DNA of 63,192 nucleotides from Geobacillus jurassicus NBRC 107829. Its GTDB lineage: Bacteria > Bacillota > Bacilli > Bacillales > Anoxybacillaceae. Location of the stretch: positions 1 through 63,192 of the forward strand of contig NZ_BCQG01000018.1 in NCBI RefSeq assembly GCF_001544315.1, read 5' to 3'. Position 1 is the stretch's first letter; each line of letters opens with the position of its first letter. Of this stretch, positions 53,797 to 63,163 are shown piece by piece. The notes under the pieces are model-generated. The model made no database searches and had not been told where the DNA came from. It worked only from the letters and a program-made list of their open reading frames with translations. The translations under genes and the position numbers were made by a program.

Positions 53797-54017
53797 CGTC
53801 CTTGTACCGCGCCAAACTCCTTCGTTGGCGCCCCTTCCTCCTTTCCTCCTGTTTCCATCATTACTTAACGGTTGCTCCATTCGCCAGCCTTTCCGGTCTC
53901 GCCAAGCGAAATCGTGAATCAGCGGCTTCCCTTCCGCCTCATCATGGCCTAGGCCCAACGGACGACAAAAGGAAAGCGGCCCGCCATGGCGAACCGCCGC
54001 GGCCAAACCGCGCCGCC

Positions 54018-54773
54018 TCAGCCGGCTGGTTTAGCCGCAAGAAACAAATCGCTGAAATTCCGTTCCTGTTCAACGATGATTTCATCTTGCTTCATCAACT
54101 CTAAAATGGCTAAAAACGTCACGACGATATACGAACGATCGAAGGACGGAAACAGCTCGTAAAAGTTTTTCCGACCGTTCGCCTTCTTTAATTCCTGCAA
54201 AATTTCCGCCATGCGCTGTTCAACGGAAATATCTTGGCGAGCGATTTTCGCCCGCATCGGTTTTTGCAGCTTTTTGCGGCGCAACAGCTTCGACAAGGCG
54301 CCAAGCATATCGTATACGTCCACATTAAGCGGCGCCGCCTTTTTCTCATCAGCATATGCGCTTAAGTCGCTCGGCGGCTTTGTAAACAAGAGCGCCCGCT
54401 CCTCTTCGCGCCGCTTCAGTTCGCGCGCCGCCTCTTTAAACTTTTTATATTCAAGTAGCCGCTGCGTTAGCTCCTCGCGCGGGTCGCTGTCATCGACCCA
54501 TTCGACGTCGCCGTCGATGGCTTCCTCATTGGGCGACGGCAGCAACATTTTGCTTTTGATCGCCAGCAAGGTGGCCGCCATCACTAAATATTCGCTGGCG
54601 ATATCCAACTCAAGCTCCTGCATGGCGTGAATGTACGCCATGTACTGCTCCGTAATTTGCGCGACTGGAATATCGTAAATATCGATTTCATAGCGGTTGA
54701 TCAAATGCAAAAGCAGATCAAGCGGCCCTTCAAACGCTTCGATTTTGACGTTGTACGGCAATTGCACATCCAT
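54018..54773 (-). CDS. scpA: Segregation and condensation protein ScpA (kleisin)
   Basis: 251 residues, identical in length to B. subtilis ScpA. N-terminal SMC-binding helix region ([20 protein letters not shown]), central [20 protein letters not shown], and C-terminal winged helix ([20 protein letters not shown]). Start ATG at 54773 with only a weak ribosome site (GGAAAAAATGATGGG). Divergent from ypuF. Confidence 0.95.
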   Translation of the reverse strand: MDVQLPYNVKIEAFEGPLDLLLHLINRYEIDIYDIPVAQITEQYMAYIHAMQELELDIASEYLVMAATLLAIKSKMLLPSPNEEAIDGDVEWVDDSDPREELTQRLLEYKKFKEAARELKRREEERALLFTKPPSDLSAYADEKKAAPLNVDVYDMLGALSKLLRRKKLQKPMRAKIARQDISVEQRMAEILQELKKANGRKNFYELFPSFDRSYIVVTFLAILELMKQDEIIVEQERNFSDLFLAAKPAG

Positions 54774-54957
54774 CCCATCATTTTTTCCAAACACCGCTCG
54801 TGCAGCTCGTCCCCGGCTGCGGTACATTTATTGTATCATAACGAGGCGAACAGAAAACAGCCTCTTTTTTGCGCCACAGACCGCCGAAGTCGTATAATCG
54901 AAGGAGAGCCGTCCGTCTTCACATGGCGCGGTCCGATTTTGAAAGGAACGATGGCTG

Positions 54958-55497
54958 ATGTACCCGAAAGCGTATATCGAATATTTAGTCCATTTTCATG
55001 GCGACCGCGACTATTTTGAATGCCACGAAATTTTAGAGGAACACTGGAAACAAGACGGTCGAAAAACAGGCTGGCTTGTGCTCATCCAAATCGCGGTCGC
55101 CTTTTACCATTATCGGCGCGGCAACGTCTCGGGAGCGCTGCGCCTCATTCGCCGGGCGCGGGCGCTGCTTGACGAAGCGCAAGAAATGATTCGGCGGCTC
55201 GGCCTCGATGACAGAGCGCTCGCCCGCTTGCTCGACGAGACAGCCGAGCGGATCGTCCACGGCGAACCGTACGAAAGCGTCGAACTGCCGATTCGCGACC
55301 GCTCGCTGTACGAGCAATGCCGGGCCGCCTGTGCCCGCCGTCGGCTCGTGTGGGGACAGGCAAGCGACCTAGCAAACCTTGATCTCGTGGACAAACACCG
55401 ACGCCGCGACCGCTCGGGCGTCATCGCCGCGCGCGAACAAAAAAGGCGGGCTAAAGCGGAAGGGAGCGGCCTCTCTCCCCCTCCGCCGCCCGCCTGA
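54958..55497 (+). CDS. ypuF: DUF309 protein YpuF
   Basis: 179 residues. The DUF309 core FHGDRDYFECHEILEEHWKQ (with conserved DYFECHExLE) and QIAVAFYHYRRGNVSGALRL lie in the first 80 residues. The last 40 residues are basic and then Pro-rich (SPPPPPA), and are encoded by the terminator of ribT on the other strand. ATG at 54958 has AAAGGAACG upstream. In B. subtilis ypuF lies between scpA and ribT in the same way. Confidence 0.88.
   Translation: MYPKAYIEYLVHFHGDRDYFECHEILEEHWKQDGRKTGWLVLIQIAVAFYHYRRGNVSGALRLIRRARALLDEAQEMIRRLGLDDRALARLLDETAERIVHGEPYESVELPIRDRSLYEQCRAACARRRLVWGQASDLANLDLVDKHRRRDRSGVIAAREQKRRAKAEGSGLSPPPPPA
55439..55495 (-). terminator. Terminator of ribT inside the 3' end of ypuF
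   Basis: Outer stem AGGCGGGC/GCCCGCCT (55444-55451 with 55488-55495) with additional inner GC pairing, followed on the minus strand by TTTTTTG. It lies within ypuF coding DNA. Confidence 0.8.
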
Positions 55498-55519
55498 GCG
55501 CGGCGCCGCGCTAGGTTCG

Positions 55520-55885
<366 letters not shown>

Positions 55886-55943
55886 TCATTATCGACAAAC
55901 GCTTTTCCGAAATGGAAAAGTTTTTGTCATTTTCTCTATACGT

Positions 55944-55972
55944 ATTATAAACATTCTCACCGATATTGTGAA
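55944..55972 (-). promoter_or_regulatory. Separate sigma A promoter of ribT
   Basis: On the minus strand TTCACA (55972-55967), 17-base spacer, TATAAT (55949-55944) in the gap between ribH and ribT. A CTTTTCC/GGAAAAG hairpin (about 55908-55926) lies between it and ribT. Confidence 0.65.
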
Positions 55973-55996
55973 CCATTTCATGCCTTTTTACGCAAA

Positions 55997-56461
55997 TTAC
56001 GCAAGCGTCCGCAGGACATTTGCCATTTCGATCGCCGAAACCGCCGCTTCCCATCCTTTATTGCCCGCTTTCGTGCCAGCCCGTTCAATCGCCTGCTCGA
56101 TCGTGTCGGTCGTCAAAACGCCGAAAATGACTGGAACGCCGCTCGTGAGCGCCGCGTGGGAGACGCCTTTGGCCGCCTCGCTGCAGACGTAGTCAAAATG
56201 ACTCGTCGCCCCGCGGATGACGGCGCCAAGGGTAATGATGGCGTCAAACTGCTTCGATTCCGCCATTTTTTTCGCTACAAGCGGGATTTCAAACGCGCCC
56301 GGCACCCAGGTTACAGTGATGTCGCTGTCGCTCACGCCATGGCGCGTCAAGCCGTCGACCGCCCCGGATAAGAGCTTGCTCGTGATGAACTCGTTAAAAC
56401 GCGAGACGACAATGCCGATTTTCAGTCCAGTGCCGACTAAATTTCCTTCAATGACACGCAT
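55997..56461 (-). CDS. ribH: 6,7-dimethyl-8-ribityllumazine synthase
   Basis: 154 residues. Motifs [20 protein letters not shown] near residue 17, [16 protein letters not shown] near 51 and [20 protein letters not shown] near 79, with the catalytic His. Forms the 60-subunit capsid in Bacillus. ATG at 56461 follows AAAGGAG. Confidence 0.97.
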   Translation of the reverse strand: MRVIEGNLVGTGLKIGIVVSRFNEFITSKLLSGAVDGLTRHGVSDSDITVTWVPGAFEIPLVAKKMAESKQFDAIITLGAVIRGATSHFDYVCSEAAKGVSHAALTSGVPVIFGVLTTDTIEQAIERAGTKAGNKGWEAAVSAIEMANVLRTLA

Positions 56462-56481
56462 GTTCGCTGCTCCTTTCGTCT

Positions 56482-57675
56482 TTAAAAATGAAGCATATGC
56501 CCTAATTTTTCGTGTTTTGTGCGCAAATATTTTTCATTTTCCTTTTTCGTCGGCATTTGAAGCGGCACTCGTTCAACAACCTCAAGCCCGTGCCCTTTTA
56601 AGCCGGCGATTTTGCGCGGATTGTTCGTGAGCAGGCGCATTTTCGTCACACCGAGGTCTTTCAAAATTTGCGCCCCGATGCCGTAATCGCGCAAATCGGC
56701 CGGAAAGCCGAGCTTTTCGTTCGCCTCAACCGTATCATAGCCTTGCTCCTGCAACTTGTAAGCGCGCAGCTTGTTCATGAGGCCGATGCCGCGCCCTTCT
56801 TGGCGCATGTAAAGCAGCACGCCGCGCCCTTCCGCTTCGATTTGCCGAAGCGCCGCATGCAGCTGCGGGCCGCAGTCGCACCGGTACGAGCCGAACACAT
56901 CGCCGGTTAAGCATTCGGAATGGACGCGCACAAGAATCGGCTCGTCCGGGATGACTACTCCTTTAACAAGCGCCACATGCTCTTTCCCGTCAAGGACGTT
57001 CGTATAGCCGATGGCGCGGAATTCGCCGAACTCGGTCGGCAGCCAAACGTCCACCTCGCGTTTCACGAGCTTTTCCCGCTGGCTCCGGTAGGCGATCAAA
57101 TCTTTAATCGTGATCATTTTCAACCCGAACTGATCGGCCAGGCGCCGCAAATCAGGCACGCGCGCCATCGTCCCGTCTTCTTTAATGATTTCGCAAATGA
57201 CGCCGGCTGGCTTCGCGCCGCACAAACGAGCCAAGTCGACCGCCGCTTCCGTATGGCCGGCGCGCCGAAGAACGCCGCCTTTTTTGGCAATCAACGGAAA
57301 AATGTGTCCGGGACGTTTAAAATCGCTTGCTTTCACCTCAGGGTCAAGCAGCGCCTGAATCGTCGCCGCCCGCTCATAAGCGCTGATCCCGGTCGTTGTC
57401 GTTTTGTAGTCGATGCTGACGGTAAACGCCGTGCCATGCGCATCGGTGTTATGGGCGACCATCGGCTCCAAATCAAGGCGCGCCGCTAGTTCTTCCGTAA
57501 TCGGCACACAGACGAGCCCGCGGCCATGGGTGATCATAAAATTAATGACATCCGGCGTCGCTTTTTCGGCCAGCGCGACAAAATCTCCTTCATTTTCGCG
57601 GTCTTCGTCATCGCAAACGATGATCACTTCCCCGTTTTTCAGCGCCGAAAGCGCCGCTTCAATCGTGTCAAACAT
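56482..57675 (-). CDS. ribBA: Bifunctional DHBP synthase/GTP cyclohydrolase II RibBA
   Basis: 397 residues. N-terminal DHBP synthase ([26 protein letters not shown]-type core, [13 protein letters not shown]) to about residue 200, and C-terminal GTP cyclohydrolase II with zinc ligands in [20 protein letters not shown] near 253 and [18 protein letters not shown]. Supplies both substrates' precursors for lumazine synthase. Often named ribA in Bacillus. Confidence 0.97.
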   Translation of the reverse strand: MFDTIEAALSALKNGEVIIVCDDEDRENEGDFVALAEKATPDVINFMITHGRGLVCVPITEELAARLDLEPMVAHNTDAHGTAFTVSIDYKTTTTGISAYERAATIQALLDPEVKASDFKRPGHIFPLIAKKGGVLRRAGHTEAAVDLARLCGAKPAGVICEIIKEDGTMARVPDLRRLADQFGLKMITIKDLIAYRSQREKLVKREVDVWLPTEFGEFRAIGYTNVLDGKEHVALVKGVVIPDEPILVRVHSECLTGDVFGSYRCDCGPQLHAALRQIEAEGRGVLLYMRQEGRGIGLMNKLRAYKLQEQGYDTVEANEKLGFPADLRDYGIGAQILKDLGVTKMRLLTNNPRKIAGLKGHGLEVVERVPLQMPTKKENEKYLRTKHEKLGHMLHF

Positions 57676-57697
57676 GAAGCTTGCCCCCTTTTCCCGC

Positions 57698-58342
57698 TTA
57701 TTTGTAGCCGTGCTGCTCCAAAAATTCGACTGTCAATCCAGAAGGCGGCGTCGCTTTCGCGGCGAGAAAGGCGGCGACGTATTTGCCGATCATGTCGCAC
57801 TCGACGTTGACGAGATCTCCCGGCCGCTTTTCGCCTAAAATCGTCGCTTCGCGCGTATGTGGAATGAGCGAAACAGTGAACGTGCGCTCGCTCAGACCGA
57901 AAATCGTCAAGCTCGTTCCGTCGACAGCGACCGACCCTTTCTCAATCATATAGGCGCGCAACGAGGCTGGCACTTCGATTTCATAGTAGACAGCGTTCGC
58001 TTTCGGCCATTGCCGGATGATGCGTCCGACGCCGTCAACATGCCCGGTGACGAAATGGCCGCCAAACCGTCCCCCGGCCGCCATCGCCCGCTCCAAATTC
58101 ACCTTCGATCCTGGCTTTAATGTCTGTAATGCCGTCGCTTTCACCGTCTCGGGCATGACATCAACGGTAAACTGCCGGTCGCTAAACGACGTGACGGTCA
58201 AGCAGACGCCGTTGACAGCGATGCTGTCGCCAAGCCGCACATCTTCAAGCACCCGCCTGGCGCCGATCGTCATCACCATGGCGTCGCCGGTTTGCTTCAT
58301 TTGTTCGATCATGCCGATCTCTTCAATAATGCCAGTGAACAA
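57698..58342 (-). CDS. ribE: Riboflavin synthase alpha subunit
   Basis: 214 residues in two homologous barrels: [14 protein letters not shown] and [19 protein letters not shown] in the first, [12 protein letters not shown] and [15 protein letters not shown] in the second. Converts two lumazines to riboflavin. Start is TTG at 58342 with AAGGGGGAATAGTC in front; no ATG is available in the family position. Confidence 0.96.
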   Translation of the reverse strand: MFTGIIEEIGMIEQMKQTGDAMVMTIGARRVLEDVRLGDSIAVNGVCLTVTSFSDRQFTVDVMPETVKATALQTLKPGSKVNLERAMAAGGRFGGHFVTGHVDGVGRIIRQWPKANAVYYEIEVPASLRAYMIEKGSVAVDGTSLTIFGLSERTFTVSLIPHTREATILGEKRPGDLVNVECDMIGKYVAAFLAAKATPPSGLTVEFLEQHGYK

Positions 58343-58344
58343 GA

Positions 58345-59442
58345 CTATTCCCCCTTCCGTTTCGGCGCGGCGACGATTTTGATGTCCGGGCCGATCGTCT
58401 CGATGCGGCGAATGTCAAGCTCCACCGCTTCAGCAAGGCGAGCGAATCCGAGTCCGCCGACCGGCGTCGGGGCTTCGCGCCCGCCGATCAGCTTCGGGGC
58501 GATATAGGCGATGACCTCATTGACCGCTCCCGCGCGGAGGAAGCTGTCATGAACGCGCGAGCCACCTTCGACAAACAGCGACATGACTTTCTGCTCGCCA
58601 AGCAGGCGGAGCACATCGCGGACGTCGATCTGGGCCGCCGGCATCGAAAACACGCGCACCCCCAGGCGCTCGTACGCCGCCGCTTGTTCCCGGCTGACGC
58701 CGCTGCCGGTGATGATCCACGTCTCCGCCTCGTTGTCGCTTACGACATGAGCGTCAAGCGGTGTATGCAATTTTGTATCCAAAATGACGCGGATGGGATT
58801 TTTCCGCTGTTCTCCAAGGCGGACAGTCAGCTTCGGGTTGTCGGTCAAAACCGTGTTGACGCCAACCAAAATGGCGTCATGCTGCGCGCGGAGGCGGTGA
58901 ACATCTTCGCGCGCAGCGCTTGATGTAATCCATTGGCTTTCCCCCGTCGCCGTCGCAATTTTGCCGTCGAGGCTGCATGCGAATTTTAACGTCACAAACG
59001 GCGTTTTCGCGGCGATATAATGGAAAAACATTCGGTTCAGCTCATCCGCTTCTTTTTTTAATATGCCAACGTCAACATCAATGCCCGCTTGGCGGAGCTT
59101 GGCAATCCCTTTTCCAGCGACAAGCGGGTTCGGGTCGGTCGTCGCAACGACGACGCGGCGCACTCCTGCCTGAATGAGCAAATCGGCGCATGGCGGCGTT
59201 TTGCCATAATGGCTGCAAGGCTCAAGCGTCACGTACACTGTCGCACCGCGCGCCTTCTCGCCGGCCATGCGAATTGCATAGACTTCGGCATGCGGCTCGC
59301 CGGCTTTCAAATGGGCGCCGATGCCAACGACTGCTCCACCGTTGACAACCACGGCGCCGACGGCGGGATTGGGGGACGTCTGCCCGACTCCGGCCTTGGC
59401 GACATCAAGCGCCAGCCGCATGTAATGTTCATCATTGTACAC
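58345..59442 (-). CDS. ribD: Bifunctional riboflavin deaminase-reductase RibD
   Basis: 365 residues. Deaminase domain with HAEVYAIRMAG near residue 50 and the zinc motif VTLEPCSHYGKTPPCADLL near 71; reductase domain from about 150 (FVTLKFACSLDGKIATATGE, LFVEGGSRVHDSFLRAG). Start is GTG at 59442 with AAGGGGGGAG. First gene of the operon behind the FMN riboswitch. Confidence 0.96.
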   Translation of the reverse strand: MYNDEHYMRLALDVAKAGVGQTSPNPAVGAVVVNGGAVVGIGAHLKAGEPHAEVYAIRMAGEKARGATVYVTLEPCSHYGKTPPCADLLIQAGVRRVVVATTDPNPLVAGKGIAKLRQAGIDVDVGILKKEADELNRMFFHYIAAKTPFVTLKFACSLDGKIATATGESQWITSSAAREDVHRLRAQHDAILVGVNTVLTDNPKLTVRLGEQRKNPIRVILDTKLHTPLDAHVVSDNEAETWIITGSGVSREQAAAYERLGVRVFSMPAAQIDVRDVLRLLGEQKVMSLFVEGGSRVHDSFLRAGAVNEVIAYIAPKLIGGREAPTPVGGLGFARLAEAVELDIRRIETIGPDIKIVAAPKRKGE

Positions 59443-59463
59443 CGCACTCCCCCCTTAACGATC

Positions 59464-59492
59464 AAACCCCCGGGGGGAATCCCCGGGGGTCT
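59464..59492 (-). terminator. FMN-riboswitch-controlled hairpin before ribD
   Basis: Very GC-rich stem (CCCCCGGGG/CCCCGGGGG, 59467-59490) about 20 bases before ribD. On the minus strand only TTTGATCGTT follows, a poor T run; the stem strength may compensate, or it may hide the ribosome site region. Confidence 0.65.
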
Positions 59493-59658
59493 TGTTGTTG
59501 AGAGAATGACCAATGATGCGCAAAACAGCAAACAAAAAACACTTGTTCGCAATCTAAAGCTAGATCTGCCGAACGGAAACGGCAGCCGCCATGCCCAGCC
59601 GGCCGAGAGCGGACGCCCATGCCAAACTTGGCCGGCCGAAAACAGCCGTGCGCATATT

Positions 59659-59792
59659 GGCATCCTTCTCCCATCCAGACTATACTGTCGGCTCCGGAAT
59701 CGCACCGGATCATGCCTTGCGGCTCGCGGGCTGAGGGGCGGAAAGCCCCATCACCGCCGGTCGGGAATTTCACCCTGCCCCGAAGGATGCAT
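59659..59792 (-). ncRNA. FMN riboswitch (RFN element)
   Basis: The minus strand shows the conserved RFN blocks: GCATCCTTCGGGGCAGGGTG, AAATTCCCGACCGGCGGTGA, GCCCGCGAG, GATCCGGTG, ATTCCGGAGCCGACAGT and GATGGGAGAAGGATGC; the ends pair. Controls the rib operon in response to FMN. Confidence 0.97.
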
Positions 59793-59810
59793 CGCTATAT
59801 CGCTATTCTC

Positions 59811-59816
59811 ATTATA
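59811..59816 (-). promoter_or_regulatory. -10 element of the rib operon promoter
   Basis: TGGTATAAT on the minus strand is an extended -10 (TATAAT at 59816-59811), 20 bases before the riboswitch. The -35 (weak) would fall in the end of the small gene at 59839-59967. Confidence 0.6.
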
Positions 59817-59838
59817 CCACACAGACAGCCGGTCATCA

Positions 59839-59967
59839 TCAATCGGCGACCCAAATCCAATACGCCGCCCCCCATAACAGGCTGGTTGCAAGCAAAAAGA
59901 AAAACAGGCGCCAATTGTTCCGGCTTGTCCGCTCGTCTTCGCCTATGCGCCGTTTACGGTTCGTCAA
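59839..59967 (-). CDS. Small single-span membrane protein downstream of ppiB
   Basis: 42 residues starting at TTG (59967) with AAGGAAGTG seven bases upstream, overlapping the ppiB end by 14 bases. Basic N-terminal part ([18 protein letters not shown]) followed by one hydrophobic span ([20 protein letters not shown]) and a short end WVAD. Too short for routine gene calling. The positive-inside layout and clean ribosome site support a real gene, co-expressed with ppiB. Function unknown. Confidence 0.6.
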   Translation of the reverse strand: MTNRKRRIGEDERTSRNNWRLFFFLLATSLLWGAAYWIWVAD

Positions 59968-60400
59968 ACACTTTCACTTCCTTCATCACATCGCCGTTTT
60001 TCATCGCCTTGACGACGTCCATGCCGGATATCACTTGGCCAAAGACAGTATGCACCCCGTCCAAGTGCGGCTGCGGCTCGTGGACGATGAAAAACTGGCA
60101 GCTGCCGGTGTCGCGGCCGCGGTGCGCCATCGACATCGCCCCGGTGACATGACGGTGCGGATTGTTGTCCGTCTCGCACGGGATCGTGTAGCCGGCGTCG
60201 CCCGTTCCGTTTCCGCGCGGACACCCTCCTTGGCTGACAAACCCAGGGATGACGCGGTGGAACGTCAGCCCGTTATAAAATCCTTCGTTCGCCAGCTTTT
60301 CAAAATTGGCCACCGTCACCGGCGCCTCATTCGGAAACAGTTCAAACTCGATTTTCCCGCCGTTTTCCATTAAAATATATCCTTTTTTCGCCACAACCAT
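59954..60400 (-). CDS. ppiB: Peptidyl-prolyl cis-trans isomerase (cyclophilin) PpiB
   Basis: 148 residues. Cyclophilin core: [20 protein letters not shown] with catalytic Arg, [40 protein letters not shown] and [14 protein letters not shown]. Cytosolic folding helper. ATG at 60400 has AAGGAG four bases away; a GTG two codons later has better spacing and may be the true start. Confidence 0.95.
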   Translation of the reverse strand: MVVAKKGYILMENGGKIEFELFPNEAPVTVANFEKLANEGFYNGLTFHRVIPGFVSQGGCPRGNGTGDAGYTIPCETDNNPHRHVTGAMSMAHRGRDTGSCQFFIVHEPQPHLDGVHTVFGQVISGMDVVKAMKNGDVMKEVKVFDEP

Positions 60401-60658
60401 CCATCTCCTTTTCGGCACCAAAACTGCTTTTATCATACCATGATTGTCGAGAGAAAAAAAGCCAAAATACCTTTTCCGTCTGAACCGTCACCATTTTTTA
60501 CTCCGCCGCCTTTTGTATCCGCTTTTATTCTTGATTTTGCTCACGCGCTTGTTTCTTGTGCGCCGCCTGGCGACAAAAACGGAGCGCCGTTTCAATAGAA
60601 AAACAAGCTAACGTGCAGTATAATGGCAATGGATGTTTCAAAACAGGAGGCGAGTTGC

Positions 60659-61537
60659 GTGAAACGAACGATCGCTTCATCACTGCTGACAGCGATGCTG
60701 CTGGCGTTTCCGGCCGTTGCGGCGGCTGATGCCGCGCCGGGTGATGTCATTGTGACGCTCGGAGAAAACTTAACGAGCGAACAAAAGCAAAAAGTGCTTG
60801 AGGAAATGAAGGCGCCGGACGGAGCGCAGACGGTCACCGTCTCGAACGCTGAGGAACATAAATATTTGGACGGACTCATTCCGAAAGCGCAAATCGGCAC
60901 GCGCGCCATCTCGTCGTCAATGATCACGATCAAAGAACCGGGTTCAGGGCTTCATGTCGAAACGCACAACATCACATGGGTGACGAAGGAGATGTATACA
61001 AATGCCTTGATCACCGCAGGGGTGAAAGACGCCGACATTTACATCACCGCCCCGTTCCCGGTTTCCGGCACCGCAGCGCTGACCGGGCTGATGAAAGCGT
61101 ATGAAATTTCCTCCGATCAGGCCATCCCTGATGATGTAAAAAAAGTGGCCAACGAGGAAATGGTGCAGACGGCGAAGCTGGCCGATTCGATCGGCGCGGA
61201 CAAAGCGGTCGCCCTGCTGGCGAAAATCAAAGAGGAAATCGCCAACAACCCGCCGCAGACAGACGCTGATTTGCGCACCCTTATTGAAAAAATAGCCAAC
61301 GACCTTGGCATTACGCTGAGCGAGAATGAAATCAACAACCTTATTTCCCTTTTCCACAAAATGCAAAATGCCAATATTAATTGGGACCAAGTGAACGATC
61401 AGCTGAGCAAGGCGAAAGAGCAGCTATCAGCGTTTTTGCAGTCAGAAGAGGGGAAAACGTTCATTCAAAACCTTATCGACATCTTCAAAGAAATTTGGAA
61501 CGCAATCAAATCGGCATTTTCCTCCAATCAACAATGA
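60659..61537 (+). CDS. ypuA: DUF1002 secreted protein YpuA
   Basis: 292 residues. Signal peptide (residues 1-27, KRTIASSLLTAMLLAFPAVA) and the DUF1002 core (GDVIVTLGENLTSEQKQKVL, AISSSMITIKEPGSGLHVET, VKDADIYITAPFPVSGTAAL). The C-terminal third is helical (ENEINNLISLFHKMQNANIN). Start GTG at 60659 with ACAGGAGG; TATAAT lies at 60619-60624. Sits between ppiB and lysA as in B. subtilis. Function unknown. Confidence 0.9.
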   Translation: MKRTIASSLLTAMLLAFPAVAAADAAPGDVIVTLGENLTSEQKQKVLEEMKAPDGAQTVTVSNAEEHKYLDGLIPKAQIGTRAISSSMITIKEPGSGLHVETHNITWVTKEMYTNALITAGVKDADIYITAPFPVSGTAALTGLMKAYEISSDQAIPDDVKKVANEEMVQTAKLADSIGADKAVALLAKIKEEIANNPPQTDADLRTLIEKIANDLGITLSENEINNLISLFHKMQNANINWDQVNDQLSKAKEQLSAFLQSEEGKTFIQNLIDIFKEIWNAIKSAFSSNQQ

Positions 61538-61540
61538 AAG

Positions 61541-61573
61541 AAGGCGCCCCAAAGCAGCGGGCGCCTTTTCTTT
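61541..61573 (+). terminator. Terminator of ypuA
   Basis: Perfect 9-bp stem (61541-61549 with 61559-61567) followed by T-rich TTCTTT. Confidence 0.88.
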
Positions 61574-61605
61574 GAGAAAGCCGTCCTCTTTCAAACCGGC
61601 AGCCT

Positions 61606-62925
61606 TCACTTTTTCACCTTCGTTTTCAGAGGCAAGTCATATTGGATCAAATCTTCATACGTCTCCCGTTTCACAACAAGCTGAGCCTCGCCGTTTTCAA
61701 CAAAAACGACAGCTGGACGCGGCAGACGGTTGTAATTGTTGGCCATCGAGTAACCGTACGCGCCGGTGCAAAAAACAGCCAAATAATCGCCAGGCTTCGC
61801 TTCCGGCAACGCGATGTCCCAAATGAGCATGTCGCCTGACTCGCAGCATTTCCCAGCAATCGATACGATTTCCGTCCGCTCACCGAACATTCGGTTGGCG
61901 AGCACAGCTTCGTATTTCGCTCCGTAGAGCGCCGGGCGGATATTGTCGCTCATGCCGCCGTCAACAGCAATATATGTCCGGACGTTGGGAACCTCTTTGC
62001 GCGAGCCGATCGTATAAATCGTCGTTCCGGCATCGCCAACGAGCGACCGACCCGGCTCGATCCAAATTTCCGGCAACGGCAGCCCGCAGGCTGCGGCCTG
62101 TTTTTTCACCTCTTCGACGATGCAGTCGACATACGCCTCCACCGGAATCGGGTCGTCTTCCTCCGTATAGCGAATGCCAAAGCCGCCGCCAAGATTGACA
62201 ACCGCTGGGACAAATCCGTGCGCCTTGTTCCACTCGGCCAGCTTGGCGAACACTTTTTGCGCCGCGAGCACAAACCCAGCTGTTTCAAAAATTTGCGAGC
62301 CAATATGGCAATGGACGCCGAGCAGTTGAAACGCGGCCGACGCCCTGACGCGCCGGAACGCCTCATCCGCCTGACCGTTGTGTAAATCAAAGCCAAACTT
62401 CGAATCTTCCTGTCCAGTTAAAATGTAATCGTGCGTATGCGCCTCAACGCCAGGCGTAACGCGCAGCAATATTGGCACCGTCCGTCCCGATGATTCAGCC
62501 AGATTTTCGATCAGCTCGAGTTCGTAAAAGTTGTCGGCAACGATGCAGCCGATGCCATGTTCAAGCGCCATCGCCAATTCGCCCCAGCTTTTGTTGTTGC
62601 CATGAAAGTGGATGCGCTCGGGCGGAAAGCCAGCGGCGAGCGCTGTATACAGCTCCCCCCCTGAAACGACATCAAGCGACAGCCCTTCCTCGGCGGCGAG
62701 CTGCACCATCGCAATAGAAGAAAACGCCTTGCTGGCGTAAGCGACTTGCGCACGCACACCATGGCGGCGGAACGCTTCTTTAAACGCACGCGCCCGCGCG
62801 CGGATCAACGCAACGTCATAAATATAAAGCGGCGTGCCGTACGTTTTAGCCAACTCGACCACATCGACGCCGCCAATTTCCAAATGCCCTTGTTCATTGA
62901 CACGGCTTGTCCCATGAAGAAACAT
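61606..62925 (-). CDS. lysA: Diaminopimelate decarboxylase
   Basis: 439 residues. Fold III PLP enzyme: PLP-Lys in QVAYASKAFSSIAMV near residue 60, phosphate-binding GGGFGIRYTEEDDPI near 235, EPGRSLVGDAGTTIYTIG near 285 and the catalytic Cys region GKCCESGDMLIWD near 350. Last step of lysine synthesis. ATG at 62925 follows GAGGGG. Upstream is a structured leader with a terminator. Confidence 0.97.
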   Translation of the reverse strand: MFLHGTSRVNEQGHLEIGGVDVVELAKTYGTPLYIYDVALIRARARAFKEAFRRHGVRAQVAYASKAFSSIAMVQLAAEEGLSLDVVSGGELYTALAAGFPPERIHFHGNNKSWGELAMALEHGIGCIVADNFYELELIENLAESSGRTVPILLRVTPGVEAHTHDYILTGQEDSKFGFDLHNGQADEAFRRVRASAAFQLLGVHCHIGSQIFETAGFVLAAQKVFAKLAEWNKAHGFVPAVVNLGGGFGIRYTEEDDPIPVEAYVDCIVEEVKKQAAACGLPLPEIWIEPGRSLVGDAGTTIYTIGSRKEVPNVRTYIAVDGGMSDNIRPALYGAKYEAVLANRMFGERTEIVSIAGKCCESGDMLIWDIALPEAKPGDYLAVFCTGAYGYSMANNYNRLPRPAVVFVENGEAQLVVKRETYEDLIQYDLPLKTKVKK

Positions 62926-62966
62926 CGCAAACCCCTCATTCCTCATTGAAATCGCACGGCAAAAGC

Positions 62967-62996
62967 AAAAAAGACAGTTTGCAATCGGCAACTGCC
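62967..62996 (-). terminator. Terminator/attenuator hairpin in front of lysA
   Basis: Stem of about nine pairs with a bulge (62973-62982 with 62988-62996) followed on the minus strand by TTTTTTGCTTTT, about 40 bases before lysA. It may be an attenuator of lysA or end an upstream gene beyond the window. Confidence 0.7.
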
Positions 62997-63134
62997 TTCA
63001 TAAAAGCAAAACCGCAAAACGCCATCGATTCTGCCTTGAAACGGAAAGCCGCACGATGCGCGCTGAGCCATTCTCCATCCGTGCAAACGTGCGAAGCACT
63101 GAGGCCAAACACGATGGCAAGCACCATCAAGGCA
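62997..63134 (-). ncRNA. Candidate structured leader of lysA
   Basis: In the minus-strand RNA a perfect 8-bp helix pairs 63134-63127 with 63039-63032; inside it a 6-bp helix pairs 63093-63088 with 63055-63050, and a 5-bp hairpin (63128-63124 with 63117-63113) is possible. The terminator follows. I do not recognise lysine-riboswitch or T-box consensus blocks. A 79-codon open frame without a ribosome site (62936-63175) overlaps and may be chance. Confidence 0.4.
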
Positions 63135-63157
63135 AATATTAAGTATAACTTATCATA

Positions 63158-63163
63158 ATTATA
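63158..63163 (-). promoter_or_regulatory. Possible -10 element upstream of the lysA leader
   Basis: TATAAT on the minus strand (63163-63158) in an A/T-rich stretch; a TTGCAA lies at 63175-63170, too close to act as its -35 but correctly placed for a TAAGTT at 63152-63147. The exact promoter is unclear. Confidence 0.35.

Noticed and set aside
53797-54006. Extension of ScpB upstream to 54006
   Set aside because: No similarity to ScpB and no ribosome site; kept as a finding about the spacer only.
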